Assembly: GCA_022819825.1 (NCBI GenBank)
Contig: JAJEGM010000029.1
Location: 1 to 33,532, forward strand
Source of the DNA: Acidimicrobiia bacterium
Lineage (GTDB): Bacteria > Actinomycetota > Acidimicrobiia > Acidimicrobiales > Bin134
DNA length: 33,532 nucleotides
Direction of reading: 5' to 3'
The number at the start of each line of letters is the position of its first letter. Position 1 is the first letter of the stretch. The translations under genes and the position numbers were made by a program. Below the pieces are notes generated by a model. That model was not told where the DNA came from. It did not search any database and saw only the letters and a list, made by a program, of their open reading frames with translations. Positions 1 through 8,177 of this stretch are shown here, one piece after another.

Positions 1-180
1 CCGGCCCCCCCCCCCCCCGGGCTGCGAGCCGAATTAGACGCCTGTGTCGCCTATCTCTACGGCTTAGACGAGGACGACATCACGGTGGTGTACGACACAT
101 TCGGTCGTCCGGGACAGTGGGATGAACGACGCGACGCCGTCCTCTCCTGCTTCCGCCGAATCGGGGATTCATGGACCTGA
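1..180 (+). CDS. C-terminal end of an Eco57I-class DNA methyltransferase, truncated by the window edge
   Basis: Reading frame 1 is open from the first base to a TGA at 178-180, giving 59 residues. The tail contains ELDACVAYLYGLDEDD followed by a VVYDTF segment and a final arginine-rich helix. This is the typical C-terminus of large Eco57I-type adenine-specific methyltransferases of restriction-like loci. The following gene (122-931) ends with the same motif (ELDACVAHLYGLDEDD), so the two are homologous at their C-termini. The catalytic domain would lie left of the window and cannot be judged. The ORF begins in a C14 run (5-18), encoding prolines, which is odd inside a globular protein and may be a hypermutable tract or an assembly edge. 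The family assignment is from recalled family appearance and is moderately sure. Confidence 0.6.
   Translation, partial: PAPPPPGLRAELDACVAYLYGLDEDDITVVYDTFGRPGQWDERRDAVLSCFRRIGDSWT
5..18. repeat. C14 homopolymer tract
   Basis: Fourteen consecutive C residues lie inside the partial methyltransferase frame and encode a proline run. A change in tract length would shift the frame of the last 54 codons. Phase-variable homopolymers are well known in methyltransferase genes of other bacteria. Because the tract is at the window edge, an assembly artefact is equally possible. Confidence 0.6.
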
Positions 181-931
181 AGATGCCGCGTCTGAGTTCA
201 ACGAGATTTGGCCGGTCTACAAGGGCACCTCGTTCAATCTCTGGGAGCCGGACACAGGTGTCTACTACGACAGCGCGGATGCTCAGACCATGATTACTCA
301 TCTTCAGGAGAAGCGACTGTCGCAACGCCGCACCCGGACGTCTGCATTTGCTGAGCAGGACGAATCAGTTGCTGATGACCCTGCAACGCTGCCCTGCTTG
401 AATCCCAGGATCGCATTTAGGGATGTTGCCCGATCGACAGATACACGAACGCTCATAGCTGCTCTTATTCCCGGTGTCCGGGTAATTGTGCATCAGGCGC
501 CCTACTTGCTTCGCACTCTTGGTGCAGGCAGGGATGAGGCGTACTTGCTCGGTGTCCTGAGTTCAATGCCTTGCGACTGGCAGTCCCGGCGCACTGTCGA
601 ACTGCACATGACCTTTGAGCAGTTTGGTCTGTTGTCCATTCCCGACCCCGGAGAGGGTCATCCTGTCAGGGACCGAGTCGTGGAAATCGCCGGCCGCCTG
701 GCTGCGGTGGACGAGCGGTTCGCGGAATGGGCGGCAGAGGTGGGGTCGGCCAATGACGAGACGGCCAAACAAGACCTCATCTGTGAGCTCGACGCCTGCG
801 TCGCCCACCTCTACGGCCTCGACGAAGACGACTTGGCCGTGGTCTACGAAACCTTCAGCGAAACCGTTGACTACTCCGACCGCCACGCCGCCGTCCGCAC
901 CCATTTCAGGAAGCTGCATGACTGCGGTTGA
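122..931 (+). CDS. C-terminal (target-recognition-like) fragment of an Eco57I-class methyltransferase, probably a remnant
   Basis: This 269-residue ORF starts inside the previous gene and has no SAM-binding (FxGxG) or NPPY motif. From about residue 27 it matches the C-terminal half of large Eco57I-type methyltransferases. It has a PVYKG..FNLWEPDTG..Y segment, then LNPRIAFRDVARSTDTRTLIAALIP, then APYLL...AYLLGVLSS, and finally ELDACVAHLYGLDEDD. The region normally recognises target DNA. The first 20 or so residues (122-180) overlap the preceding gene in another frame and look non-homologous. The simplest reading is a tandem duplication or recombination that left a second copy without its catalytic half. 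A stand-alone specificity subunit is the alternative. Its stop (929-931) lies 14 bp inside the helicase gene, so the two are translationally coupled. Confidence 0.6.
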   Translation: MNDATPSSPASAESGIHGPEDAASEFNEIWPVYKGTSFNLWEPDTGVYYDSADAQTMITHLQEKRLSQRRTRTSAFAEQDESVADDPATLPCLNPRIAFRDVARSTDTRTLIAALIPGVRVIVHQAPYLLRTLGAGRDEAYLLGVLSSMPCDWQSRRTVELHMTFEQFGLLSIPDPGEGHPVRDRVVEIAGRLAAVDERFAEWAAEVGSANDETAKQDLICELDACVAHLYGLDEDDLAVVYETFSETVDYSDRHAAVRTHFRKLHDCG

Positions 932-3900
932 GAAGCCCGAGTTGGCCGTTAACCGAGGCCAGGACACGGTGGCGGGGGCGTTGAACGGGTTCATTTCCCA
1001 TGCTGCAACCGGGTTTGTGGGCGGGGCCTGCTTGGACGTTGCCACTGCCTATTTCAACGTGGGCGGCTACTCGCTGCTGGCCGATTCGCTGGATCAGGTC
1101 ACTGGCGTGCGGCTGTTGCTGGGAGCGGAGCCGACCCCTCCGGAGAGCCGCCGGCGGGCGCTGCGGACTGAATCGGCCAATCCCCAGCGGGCGATCCGGG
1201 CTCGGCTGCGCCAGGCGCTTGAGGGCCACGAGCAGAACCTTGTGGTTGAGCGAGACCACTTGGGGTTCACGTTTGAGGTTGATGCCTCCACTCGCCGGCT
1301 GGTGAAGTGGCTGCGCTCGGAGAATGTTCAAGTGCGCCGTCTGGAGGGGCGGTTCTTGCACGGCAAGGCGTTCTTGGTGGGGAACCGCTCCCATGGGGTG
1401 GTGGCCGGTTCGTCCAATTTCACCTATGCGGGGTTGGCCACCAACTTGGAGCTGAACCTGGGCAACTACTCGCCCCATGTGGTGGGTCAGGTGCGCGACT
1501 GGTTCGAGGAACTGTGGGCCGAGGCCGCGGAATACGACTTGGCCTCGCTGTTCGAGGCCCGATTCGAGCCTCACTCCCCTCAGCTCGTGTATCTGCGAAT
1601 GCTGTGGGAGTTCTACGGCGAGGAACTCGAGGCCGAGGCCGCCGCCGAAGGCGCGCCGCAGATTCACCTCACCAATTTCCAATCAGACGGGCTGTGGCGG
1701 GCCCGGCGCATCTTGGACGAGCGCAACGGGGTCCTCATTGCTGACGAGGTCGGCCTGGGGAAGACGTTCTTGGCCGGAGAGTTGATCCGGGAGGCGGTGC
1801 AGGATCGTCGTCAACGGGTGTTGGTGATCACCCCTGCCACGCTGCGCGACGGGCCGTGGCGGGCATTCGTTCATGAGCACTTGTTGGCGGTGGAGCTCGT
1901 GTCGTACGAGGAGCTGATGGCCGACAGCCGCCTAAACCCCGAGCACACAACTGCCATCAAGCTGAAAGCTGCCATCAACGAATACGCCATGGTGGTGATC
2001 GACGAGGCCCACAACCTACGCAATCCTGGCACCCAGCGGGCTCACGCGCTGCGCCAGCTGTTGGCAGGATCGCCTCCCAAGGAGCTGGTGATGCTCACCG
2101 CTACTCCGGTGAATAACAGCCTGTGGGACTTGTATCACCTGCTGGGCTACTTCTTACGCAGCGATGCTGTGTTTGCCGATGCTGGCATTCGCTCTCTGCG
2201 CGACCACTTCGCCAAAGCGATGGCTCTCAACCCCGACGACCTCACCCCCGAGCATTTGTTCGACGTGCTGGACGCGGTGGCGGTCCGCCGAACCAGGTCG
2301 TTTGTCAAGCGCTTCTACCCCAATGACACCATCAAGGTCGGCGGGCAAGAACGGCAGATCGTCTTCCCCACTCCCCGGGTCCACAAGGTGGACTACAACC
2401 TCGACGAGGTGATGCCCGGTTTCTTCGACCGGTTTGCCGATGCGCTCGATCCCGACGCCAGCGTCGAAGATCCCGGCGTGCTCACGATGGCTCGGTATTC
2501 GCCATCGCAGTTTCGTTTAGACCATGAGGAAGATGCTTACGAGAAACAGCTTGCCGGGCTGTTGCGATCTGGATTGCTGAAGCGTTTCGAGTCTTCGCCC
2601 TATGCCTTTGCTGAGACCTGTGAGCGGATGGCCAAGAGCCATGACACCTTTCTGTCGCTGCTCGACAACGGCCGGGTAGCCACTGGCGACGCTTTGGCCG
2701 ACTGGATCGCCACCGACTCCGACGAGATGGACGAAGATCAGGTCGACACCTTCCTGGGCGGAATCGTCGGGGTGTCCGATGACGCGGCCGAGTACGACCT
2801 CGAACATCTCCGAGAATACGTGGACCGAGATCGAGACCTGCTGAGGTCGTTCGTTGCCGAGGCCCGCACCGTCACCCGCGCAGATGATCCCAACCTGAAC
2901 GCCTTGGTTGAAGAGCTGGCCCAGATCTCCGCCGATGCCGCTGCTGAAGGTATCGGCCCCGACGACGTGCGCGATCGGGGCAAGGTATTGATCTTCAGCT
3001 ATTACGCCGACACCGTCGCCTGGGTTTTTGAGCATCTGGTTTCCACTGTTGAAGCCGATGAGCGCCTGGCTCCCTATCGAGGTCGCATCGCCTCGCTAGC
3101 GGGCAACTCCGGCTCGGGGAGCAAGGAGCGAGTGCTGTGGGGGTTCGCCCCCAAGACCACCGATGCCCCCGAGGGCGCCGATGAAGACCTGTTCGACATT
3201 GTGGTGGCCACCGACGTGCTGGCCGAGGGGGTTAACCTCCAGCAGGCCCGTCACATCATCAACTACGACCTGCCCTGGAACCCGATGCGGCTGGTACAGC
3301 GCCATGGCCGCATAGATCGCATCGGCTCGCTCCACACCGAGGTGTTCCTGCGCTGCGTGTTCCCCGACGATCGCCTCGACGACCTGCTCGGTCTCGAAGA
3401 GCGACTGCACCTGAAGATCGCCCAGGCTGCCGCCAGCATCGGCGTTGGCGAGGTGCTGCCCGACCAAGTTACCCAAGTCGAGACCAACTTCACTGAGACC
3501 AAAGAGGAAATCGACCGTCTTCGCAACGAAGACGCTGAGTTGTTCGAACGAGGCGGCACCGCCCGAGGCGTACTGTCGGGCGAGGAGTTCCGCCAAGAAC
3601 TGCGCCAAGCCCTTGAAGACTCCGACCTGGCCCGCCAAATCAAGTCCCTCCCCTGGGGCTCAGGCTCAGGCATGGCCGTGGCAAGCCCCGATGGCCACCC
3701 CGGCTACATCTTCTGCGCCCGAGTAGGCGACCACCCCAAACCCCTATTCCGCTTTATCGAAACCGGCTCCGATGCGGACAGTTCCGTGGTAGACGAAACC
3801 TTGGCTTGCCTCCACAAAGCCCGCCCCCCAGATGGTTTCGGCACCGACCGCCAATTGGACGACGCCACCATCCAAGCCGCCTTCACCGCCTGGGAGACCG

Positions 3901-4253
3901 CCCGCGCTCACATCGTGGAGCGGTGGAACTTCATGTCCGACAAAGCCAACCTAGAACCCAAAATCCCACCCCGCCTCCGCCGTGCCGCCGACATCCTCCG
4001 AGAGCACTCACCCCCCGACCTCACCCAAGAAGACCTTGACCGCGCTATAGACACCATCAACGCCCCCTACCCCGAACGCACCATCCGCACCCTCCAAGCC
4101 GCTATCAGCAACATCGAAGACCCTGCCCAGCAAGCCCAAAACATCCTCAACACCATCCACCACCTAGGCCTACAGCCCTACACACCCCCCACCCCCCTCC
4201 CCGAAATCCACAAAACCGACGTCCACCTAGTCACCTGGCTAGCACTGACCTGA
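918..4253 (+). CDS. PLD-nuclease / SNF2-type helicase, restriction-like defence protein
   Basis: The 1111-residue protein couples a phospholipase-D nuclease fold to a superfamily 2 helicase motor. The N-terminal domain has one HxK motif (H148-G-K150) followed by GSSNFTYAG (165-172), as in single-HKD nucleases of the BfiI/NgoFVII kind. The helicase has Walker A in DEVGLGKT (about 276-283), DEAH (362-365), an LTATP motif III, and a C-terminal lobe with VLIFSYYADT, VVATDVLAEGVNLQ and QRHGRIDRIGS (motifs V and VI). I chose ATG 918 because the earlier start at 615 only adds out-of-frame sequence of the upstream gene. The partner is a methyltransferase, so the pair resembles a two-gene restriction or phage-defence cassette. 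I see no drmA or drmB, so DISARM cannot be claimed. The 3' quarter is strikingly C-rich on the coding strand. Confidence 0.85.
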   Translation: MTAVEKPELAVNRGQDTVAGALNGFISHAATGFVGGACLDVATAYFNVGGYSLLADSLDQVTGVRLLLGAEPTPPESRRRALRTESANPQRAIRARLRQALEGHEQNLVVERDHLGFTFEVDASTRRLVKWLRSENVQVRRLEGRFLHGKAFLVGNRSHGVVAGSSNFTYAGLATNLELNLGNYSPHVVGQVRDWFEELWAEAAEYDLASLFEARFEPHSPQLVYLRMLWEFYGEELEAEAAAEGAPQIHLTNFQSDGLWRARRILDERNGVLIADEVGLGKTFLAGELIREAVQDRRQRVLVITPATLRDGPWRAFVHEHLLAVELVSYEELMADSRLNPEHTTAIKLKAAINEYAMVVIDEAHNLRNPGTQRAHALRQLLAGSPPKELVMLTATPVNNSLWDLYHLLGYFLRSDAVFADAGIRSLRDHFAKAMALNPDDLTPEHLFDVLDAVAVRRTRSFVKRFYPNDTIKVGGQERQIVFPTPRVHKVDYNLDEVMPGFFDRFADALDPDASVEDPGVLTMARYSPSQFRLDHEEDAYEKQLAGLLRSGLLKRFESSPYAFAETCERMAKSHDTFLSLLDNGRVATGDALADWIATDSDEMDEDQVDTFLGGIVGVSDDAAEYDLEHLREYVDRDRDLLRSFVAEARTVTRADDPNLNALVEELAQISADAAAEGIGPDDVRDRGKVLIFSYYADTVAWVFEHLVSTVEADERLAPYRGRIASLAGNSGSGSKERVLWGFAPKTTDAPEGADEDLFDIVVATDVLAEGVNLQQARHIINYDLPWNPMRLVQRHGRIDRIGSLHTEVFLRCVFPDDRLDDLLGLEERLHLKIAQAAASIGVGEVLPDQVTQVETNFTETKEEIDRLRNEDAELFERGGTARGVLSGEEFRQELRQALEDSDLARQIKSLPWGSGSGMAVASPDGHPGYIFCARVGDHPKPLFRFIETGSDADSSVVDETLACLHKARPPDGFGTDRQLDDATIQAAFTAWETARAHIVERWNFMSDKANLEPKIPPRLRRAADILREHSPPDLTQEDLDRAIDTINAPYPERTIRTLQAAISNIEDPAQQAQNILNTIHHLGLQPYTPPTPLPEIHKTDVHLVTWLALT

Positions 4254-4316
4254 GTAGCTGAGTGATTCCGCAGAGGAATCCACCGACTCCAGCGAGGAAT
4301 ATCGCTGTGTAGCCTC

Positions 4317-4352
4317 CCAGGGTGGATGGCTACCGAGGAGGTTGCACCCTGG
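4317..4352. other. Hairpin downstream of the helicase gene
   Basis: CCAGGGTG (4317-4324) is perfectly complementary to CACCCTGG (4345-4352). A smaller hairpin, GATTCC/GGAATC, lies at 4264-4280. Neither is followed by a T-run, so they are at best weak terminators of the helicase transcript. No gene is seen in 4254-4409. Confidence 0.4.
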
Positions 4353-4361
4353 TAGAAGGGC

Positions 4362-4398
4362 ACGGCCCGGAGCGGGGTTGGGCTTCGCTCCGGGCCGT
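4362..4398 (-). terminator. Strong 13-bp hairpin 3' of the tRNA-Asp/tRNA-Phe pair
   Basis: The arms 4362-4374 and 4386-4398 are perfectly complementary over 13 GC-rich pairs, with an 11-nt loop. The position is just beyond the 3' end of tRNA-Phe, fitting a terminator for the minus-strand tRNA transcript, and it also faces the helicase gene end. No T-tract follows on either strand, so termination is inferred. Confidence 0.45.
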
Positions 4399-4409
4399 TG
4401 GGGGGTGGG

Positions 4410-4485
4410 TGGTGGTCGGGACCGGCGTCGATCCGGTGACCTTCCGCTTTTCAGGCGGACGCTCTGCCAACTGAGCTACCCGACC
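4410..4485 (-). tRNA. tRNA-Phe(GAA)
   Basis: Cloverleaf on the minus strand with a GGTCGGG/CCCGACC acceptor stem and a TCCGC/GCGGA anticodon stem. The loop CTGAAAA gives anticodon GAA. The 3' ACCA is encoded in the DNA (4410-4413), unlike the other tRNA genes in this window. It lies 13 nt downstream of tRNA-Asp and is probably co-transcribed with it. Confidence 0.95.
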
Positions 4486-4498
4486 ATGTTCTGTTGTG

Positions 4499-4573
4499 CG
4501 GTCCCGACGGGATTTGAACCCGCGACCTCCGGCTTGACAGGCCGGCGTGCACTCCAAACTGCACCACGGGACC
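4499..4573 (-). tRNA. tRNA-Asp(GTC)
   Basis: Minus-strand cloverleaf with a GGTCCCG/CGGGACC acceptor stem, loop CTGTCAA (anticodon GTC) and a TTCAAAT T-loop. CCA is not encoded. It is first in an Asp-Phe tRNA pair. Confidence 0.95.
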
Positions 4574-4614
4574 ATGCTGTGGGGCTTATGCACTCTACTC
4601 GCGCGCCGGGTGGA

Positions 4615-4737
4615 CTGTTCTACTCGAATTTCCGCCTGGGAGCTTCGGGTGGCCAGGCCCTCGGGATCGAAGTTGGGTTCGCCCTGGAGTTGGGTGATCC
4701 GCAGGGCGATCTGATCGACATGGCTCTGCTCGATCAT
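4615..4737 (-). pseudogene. Ferritin/Dps-like remnant
   Basis: Upstream of tRNA-Asp on the same strand, about 41 codons from ATG 4737 read SHVDQIALRITQLQGEPNF, then DPEGLATRS. That resembles the helix and loop of bacterioferritin/Dps-type ferritin-like domains, where a His-Ala-Asp helix is followed by ITQLGGxPxFxPxGL. The reading frame then runs into the tRNA, and the N-terminal helices are absent. I read it as a decayed fragment. The match is from memory of the family pattern and could be coincidental. Confidence 0.45.
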
Positions 4738-4768
4738 TGAAATTCCACTATTGTATAGCAGAATTTCA
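4738..4768. promoter_or_regulatory. AT-rich palindrome upstream of the DUF4143 ATPase
   Basis: TGAAATTC (4738-4745) and GAATTTCA (4761-4768) are perfect 8-bp inverted repeats. Between them lies an inner CTAT-TGT-ATAG repeat. The palindrome ends 16 nt before the GTG start of the ATPase gene and directly abuts an AAGGA ribosome site at 4768-4772. In such GC-rich DNA it most likely holds the promoter and an operator, possibly for autoregulation. Confidence 0.5.
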
Positions 4769-4784
4769 AGGATAAACTGGCCGA

Positions 4785-5945
4785 GTGCCATTGATTGCTC
4801 GGTCGGTTGACACGCAGAGGCTGCGCGAGGCGATTTCGCATGCTCCGGTGACGTTGCTCACCGGTCCTCGTCAGGCAGGGAAGTCCACTCTGGCGGGCCA
4901 GACCGTTAGCTCGTCGCCGGCTGCGTTCTTCGACCTTGAAGATCATCGCGACCTCGCCCGTCTCGCCGAGCCGACGCTGGCTCTGCGCGACAACGGCGAG
5001 ACGATGGTCATCGACGAGGCCCAGCGGATGCCGGAGTTGTTCCCCACGCTTCGCGTACTCGTGGATGAGAACCGCAGGCCGGGCCGGTTCGTAGTGCTGG
5101 GCAGCGCGTCTCCCGATCTGGTCGGCCTCGGCTCGGAGTCGTTGGCCGGCCGGGTGACGTTCATGGAGCTCGGGGGCTTTCGGCTCGACGATGTCGGCCC
5201 TGAGCGTCTCGACGACCTGTGGCTGCGAGGGGGCCTGCCGGAGTCCTTCGTGGCGGCCACCGATGAGGCGTCCAACCGGTGGCGCGACGATTACATCTCC
5301 ACTTTCTTGGAGCGCGATCTGGCCGCTTTGGGCTTCAGGTTCCCGGCCACGACGATGCGGCGATTCTGGACGATGCTGGCCCATTATCACGGGCAGACCT
5401 GGAACGGGGCCCGCATCGCCCGGTCGATCGATGTCTCGGAGTCGACCGTGAGACGCTATGTCGACGCGCTGAGCGATGCCTTGGTGGTCCGCCAACTGCG
5501 GCCGTGGTTCACCAACATCTCGAAGCGCCAGGTCAAATCGCCTCGGGTCTACATCCGCGACTCGGGCCTGCTGCACCGCCTGCTCGGGATTTCCACGATG
5601 TACGACCTCGAGCGATCCCCGATGCTCGGCGCGAGCTGGGAGGGCATGGTGGTCGAGCAGATCCTCACCAGGTTCGCCTCCGCCGACCCAACCTACTGGT
5701 CGACCCATGGAGGTGCGGAGCTTGACCTGCGCCTGGAGACCGACGGACGGGTCCTCGGATTCGAGATCAAGCGCACGGCCCAGCCAGCGGTCACGAAGTC
5801 GATGCACATCGCCCTGGCCGACCTCGAACTCGACCACCTTTTCGTCGTGTACGCCGGCCCCCATCGCTTCGCGCTCACCGACCGCATCACCGCCATCGGG
5901 GCGGCAGACCTCCTGACCGCTCAAGATCCCTTGTCCGCGCCCTAG
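4785..5945 (+). CDS. AAA-type ATPase with C-terminal DUF4143 domain
   Basis: The 386-residue protein has an N-terminal AAA_14-type P-loop (GPRQAGKST, residues 27-35), Walker B (MVIDEAQ, about 74-80), and a sensor segment (VVLGSASPD). The C-terminal DUF4143 region includes a winged-helix-like stretch (about 215-250) and SPRVYIRDSGLLHRLLGI. It ends with AELDLRLETDGRVLGFEIK, which resembles a PD-(D/E)XK nuclease core. The start is GTG 4785, with AAGGA 12 nt upstream. Members of this widespread family are usually solitary and often mobile. Their biological role is poorly established, and some are suspected toxin-antitoxin or defence proteins. It is a solitary gene behind a palindrome. Confidence 0.9.
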   Translation: MPLIARSVDTQRLREAISHAPVTLLTGPRQAGKSTLAGQTVSSSPAAFFDLEDHRDLARLAEPTLALRDNGETMVIDEAQRMPELFPTLRVLVDENRRPGRFVVLGSASPDLVGLGSESLAGRVTFMELGGFRLDDVGPERLDDLWLRGGLPESFVAATDEASNRWRDDYISTFLERDLAALGFRFPATTMRRFWTMLAHYHGQTWNGARIARSIDVSESTVRRYVDALSDALVVRQLRPWFTNISKRQVKSPRVYIRDSGLLHRLLGISTMYDLERSPMLGASWEGMVVEQILTRFASADPTYWSTHGGAELDLRLETDGRVLGFEIKRTAQPAVTKSMHIALADLELDHLFVVYAGPHRFALTDRITAIGAADLLTAQDPLSAP

Positions 5946-6073
5946 CGCTCCGGATTCGATGCGGGTGGCAGGGCGCCGTTGTCCAGGGCGCACCCTGTGT
6001 CGTTTTCTCCGAAGGCGAACCATGAAGCCCAAGGGTCTTCGACACCGCGATGCGCGACCGCGGCTGAAACTAG

Positions 6074-6146
6074 CACCCCCAACGGGATTCGAACCCGTGT
6101 TACCGCCTTGAAAGGGCGGCGTCCTAGGCCGCTGGACGATGGGGGC
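6074..6146 (-). tRNA. tRNA-Glu(TTC)
   Basis: Minus-strand cloverleaf with GCCCCCA/TGGGGGT acceptor (one G-U pair), anticodon loop CTTTCAA (TTC), and GGTTCGAATCC T-arm. CCA is not encoded. The gap 5946-6073 shows nothing else I can support. Confidence 0.95.
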
Positions 6147-6243
6147 TCTCGACCCGCGAGGGCCGATTTACGTTAGCAGCCCTCCTTAGAGGAACCGCAT
6201 CGAAAAACAGATACCATGACCTTGACCGCGAAAGGAGCACGGG

Positions 6244-6708
6244 GTGGAGAACGAAGTCTGGCGCTGGCTGTGGACTTGCTCCGCGGTGGTCTTCTCCCTG
6301 GCCGAGGTGTTCACCGCCGGGTTCTTCCTGCTCCCCTTCGCCATCGGCGCGGCCGCGGCCGCAGTGCTGGCCTGGGTGGACGCCCATATTCTCTGGCAGT
6401 GGCTGGTTTTCTTCGTGGGCAGCGCGGTCAGCTTCGTCTACTTGCGCCGGTTCGTCAGTCGCCTCGACAAAGATGAGCAGCCCCGAGTAGGGGCCAGCCG
6501 GCTCCTCGACGCCCACGGCAAGATCATCGAAAGGGTGGACGACGACGCGCAGACCGGCATGGTGCGAATCGGGGGCGAGGAATGGCGGGCCTCCGCCGCC
6601 GAACCCATCGAAGTGGACACCCGGGTGATGGTCACCCAAATCGACGGCACCCGTCTGGTGGTCGTTCCCGCTCCCCAAGAGCAACCCACTGAGAGCACAG
6701 AAAGCTAG
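6244..6708 (+). CDS. NfeD-family membrane protein
   Basis: The 154-residue protein has hydrophobic segments at about residues 7-45 and 49-66, then a soluble OB-fold-like domain (about 78-145) with the characteristic GEEWRA motif. NfeD proteins act with SPFH/stomatin proteins in membrane microdomains. The downstream gene, 9 nt away, is exactly such a partner, so the two form an operon. GTG 6244 is the start because AAAGGAG sits at 6231-6237 with a 6-nt spacer. The specific cellular role is unknown. Confidence 0.9.
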   Translation: MENEVWRWLWTCSAVVFSLAEVFTAGFFLLPFAIGAAAAAVLAWVDAHILWQWLVFFVGSAVSFVYLRRFVSRLDKDEQPRVGASRLLDAHGKIIERVDDDAQTGMVRIGGEEWRASAAEPIEVDTRVMVTQIDGTRLVVVPAPQEQPTESTES

Positions 6709-6717
6709 GTAGCAGTT

Positions 6718-7656
6718 ATGGAAGCCGTGGTCGCCCTATTCATCATCATCGCGTTAGCGCTCATCCTGATCGCCGCGCTGGGAATCCGCATCATCCGCCC
6801 CTATGAGCGGGGCCTCATCGAGATGCTGGGCCGTTACCAGCGCACGGTGGACTCCGGCTTGCGGTGGATCCTCCCGTTCGTGCAGCGCATCAGCAAGGTG
6901 GACATGAGAGAGCGGGTCATCGACGTGCCTCCCCAAGAGGTGATCACCAAGGACAATGTGGTGGTAACGGTGGACGCGGTCATCTTTTTTGAGGCCACCG
7001 ATCCGGTGAAGCTCAAGTACAACGTGGGCAACTTCCAGTTGGCGGTCACCAAGCTGGCCCAGACCAACCTGCGTAACGTGGTGGGCGACCTCGACCTCGA
7101 CGCCGCCCTCACCTCCCGGGAGCTGATCAACGGCAAGCTGCGCCAGATCCTCGACGACGCCACCGACAAGTGGGGAACCCGAGTGGTGCGGGTAGAGATC
7201 CAGCGCATCGAGCCGCCGCCCGACGTCACCGAGGCCATGCACCGCCAGATGAAGGCCGAGCGCGACCGCCGGGCCATCGTCACCGAAGCCGAGGGCGACA
7301 AGCGCTCAGCCATCTTGCGCTCTGAAGGTCTCAAGCAAAGCCAGATTCTGGAAGCCGAGGGCGAGGCCGAGGCCATCAAGCGGGTGGCCGACGCCGAGCG
7401 CTATCAGTTCGAGACCGTGGCCTCCGGTGAGGCCAACGCCATCGAGTTGATTTTCGGCGCCATCCACACTGGCGACCCCACTCCTGACCTGATCGCCATC
7501 CGCTACCTGGAGGCACTGAAGAGCGTGGCCGACGGCCAGGCCACCAAGATCTTCTTGCCCCTCGACACCAGCGGCCTCACCAACGCCATGGCCTCTCTCT
7601 CCGAGATCGCCCGGGCCGGCCAGGGAGAACCGGCGGCCCGAGCTGTCGAGGAATAG
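6718..7656 (+). CDS. SPFH/Band-7 (stomatin, QmcA-like) membrane protein
   Basis: The 312-residue protein has an N-terminal membrane anchor (about residues 3-25). The SPFH domain follows, starting at [15 protein letters not shown] and including the [20 protein letters not shown] segment. A long charged coiled-coil region (about 175-240) carries alternating Glu/Ala/Lys typical of oligomerising stomatins. Such proteins form cage-like rings that scaffold membrane proteases and microdomains. It follows NfeD by 9 nt, and its stop is only 4 nt from the end of the convergent DUF2017 gene. Confidence 0.92.
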   Translation: MEAVVALFIIIALALILIAALGIRIIRPYERGLIEMLGRYQRTVDSGLRWILPFVQRISKVDMRERVIDVPPQEVITKDNVVVTVDAVIFFEATDPVKLKYNVGNFQLAVTKLAQTNLRNVVGDLDLDAALTSRELINGKLRQILDDATDKWGTRVVRVEIQRIEPPPDVTEAMHRQMKAERDRRAIVTEAEGDKRSAILRSEGLKQSQILEAEGEAEAIKRVADAERYQFETVASGEANAIELIFGAIHTGDPTPDLIAIRYLEALKSVADGQATKIFLPLDTSGLTNAMASLSEIARAGQGEPAARAVEE

Positions 7657-7660
7657 CCAA

Positions 7661-8137
7661 CTACAATTCGGAGGCCGACGCCTCCACCAGGTGCTCTAGC
7701 AGCCAACCCAGGTACCAGTAGGCCGATCGGGCCACCGATTCGGCGTCGGCCTCGTCGGTTTCTTCAAACTCGTCGTCTTCGGTGACCTCCAAGCGGGTGC
7801 CCAGCACCAGCCGGATGTCGTTGACCGCCCCCATCCAAGCAGCCAACTGCTCTTGGTCCAACGCCGTGGCCTCGGCCAGCTCGGCCACGATGTCCAAGCG
7901 GGCCAGGCGCTTGGACACCAGCTCGTCTCGCACCATGTCCCGGTACTCGGCCTCGGCCTCGGCATCGTCGGGCCGGGCAGTGGGAAACAACCGAGTGAGC
8001 ATCTCGTCGTTGGGGTCGTCGGCCAGCAGCGACCGCAGATCGGGAACGATGGCGGCGATCAGCGCCCGCTCCTCTTCTCGCAGGTTGAGTGAGTACGTCC
8101 CGTCGCCGTTGGGCACCACCGGCTGTCGCGGTGCCAT
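7661..8137 (-). CDS. DUF2017 family protein
   Basis: The 158-residue protein is acidic and mostly helical, with EEERALIAAIVPDLRSLL near the N-terminus and a final SAYWYLGWLLEHLVE helix. DUF2017 proteins are found beside clpS in actinobacteria, as here, and their function is not established. I chose ATG 8137 because the longer frame (to 8293) only adds sequence antisense-like within clpS, and because AAGGA lies about 10 nt before 8137. The gene is the last of the minus-strand ctaA-clpS group. Confidence 0.8.
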   Translation of the reverse strand: MAPRQPVVPNGDGTYSLNLREEERALIAAIVPDLRSLLADDPNDEMLTRLFPTARPDDAEAEAEYRDMVRDELVSKRLARLDIVAELAEATALDQEQLAAWMGAVNDIRLVLGTRLEVTEDDEFEETDEADAESVARSAYWYLGWLLEHLVEASASEL

Positions 8138-8177
8138 CAGGTCCCATTCCTTAGCGCAGGCACAGACAATTGGCCCA

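Noticed and set aside
615..917. Long N-terminal extension of the PLD-helicase ORF
   Set aside because: It lies in another frame over the methyltransferase fragment and shows no homology; ATG 918 overlaps the upstream stop, as expected for coupled genes.
1..4253. DISARM system
   Set aside because: A methyltransferase and an SNF2 helicase are suggestive, but no drmA or drmB is visible, and the helicase carries its own PLD domain.
4342..4740. 132-codon plus-strand ORF across the tRNA genes
   Set aside because: It overlaps two confident tRNA genes and looks like a chance open frame.
4807..4812. TTGACA as a promoter of the DUF4143 ATPase
   Set aside because: It lies inside the coding region, after the start codon, so it cannot drive the gene from its proper start.
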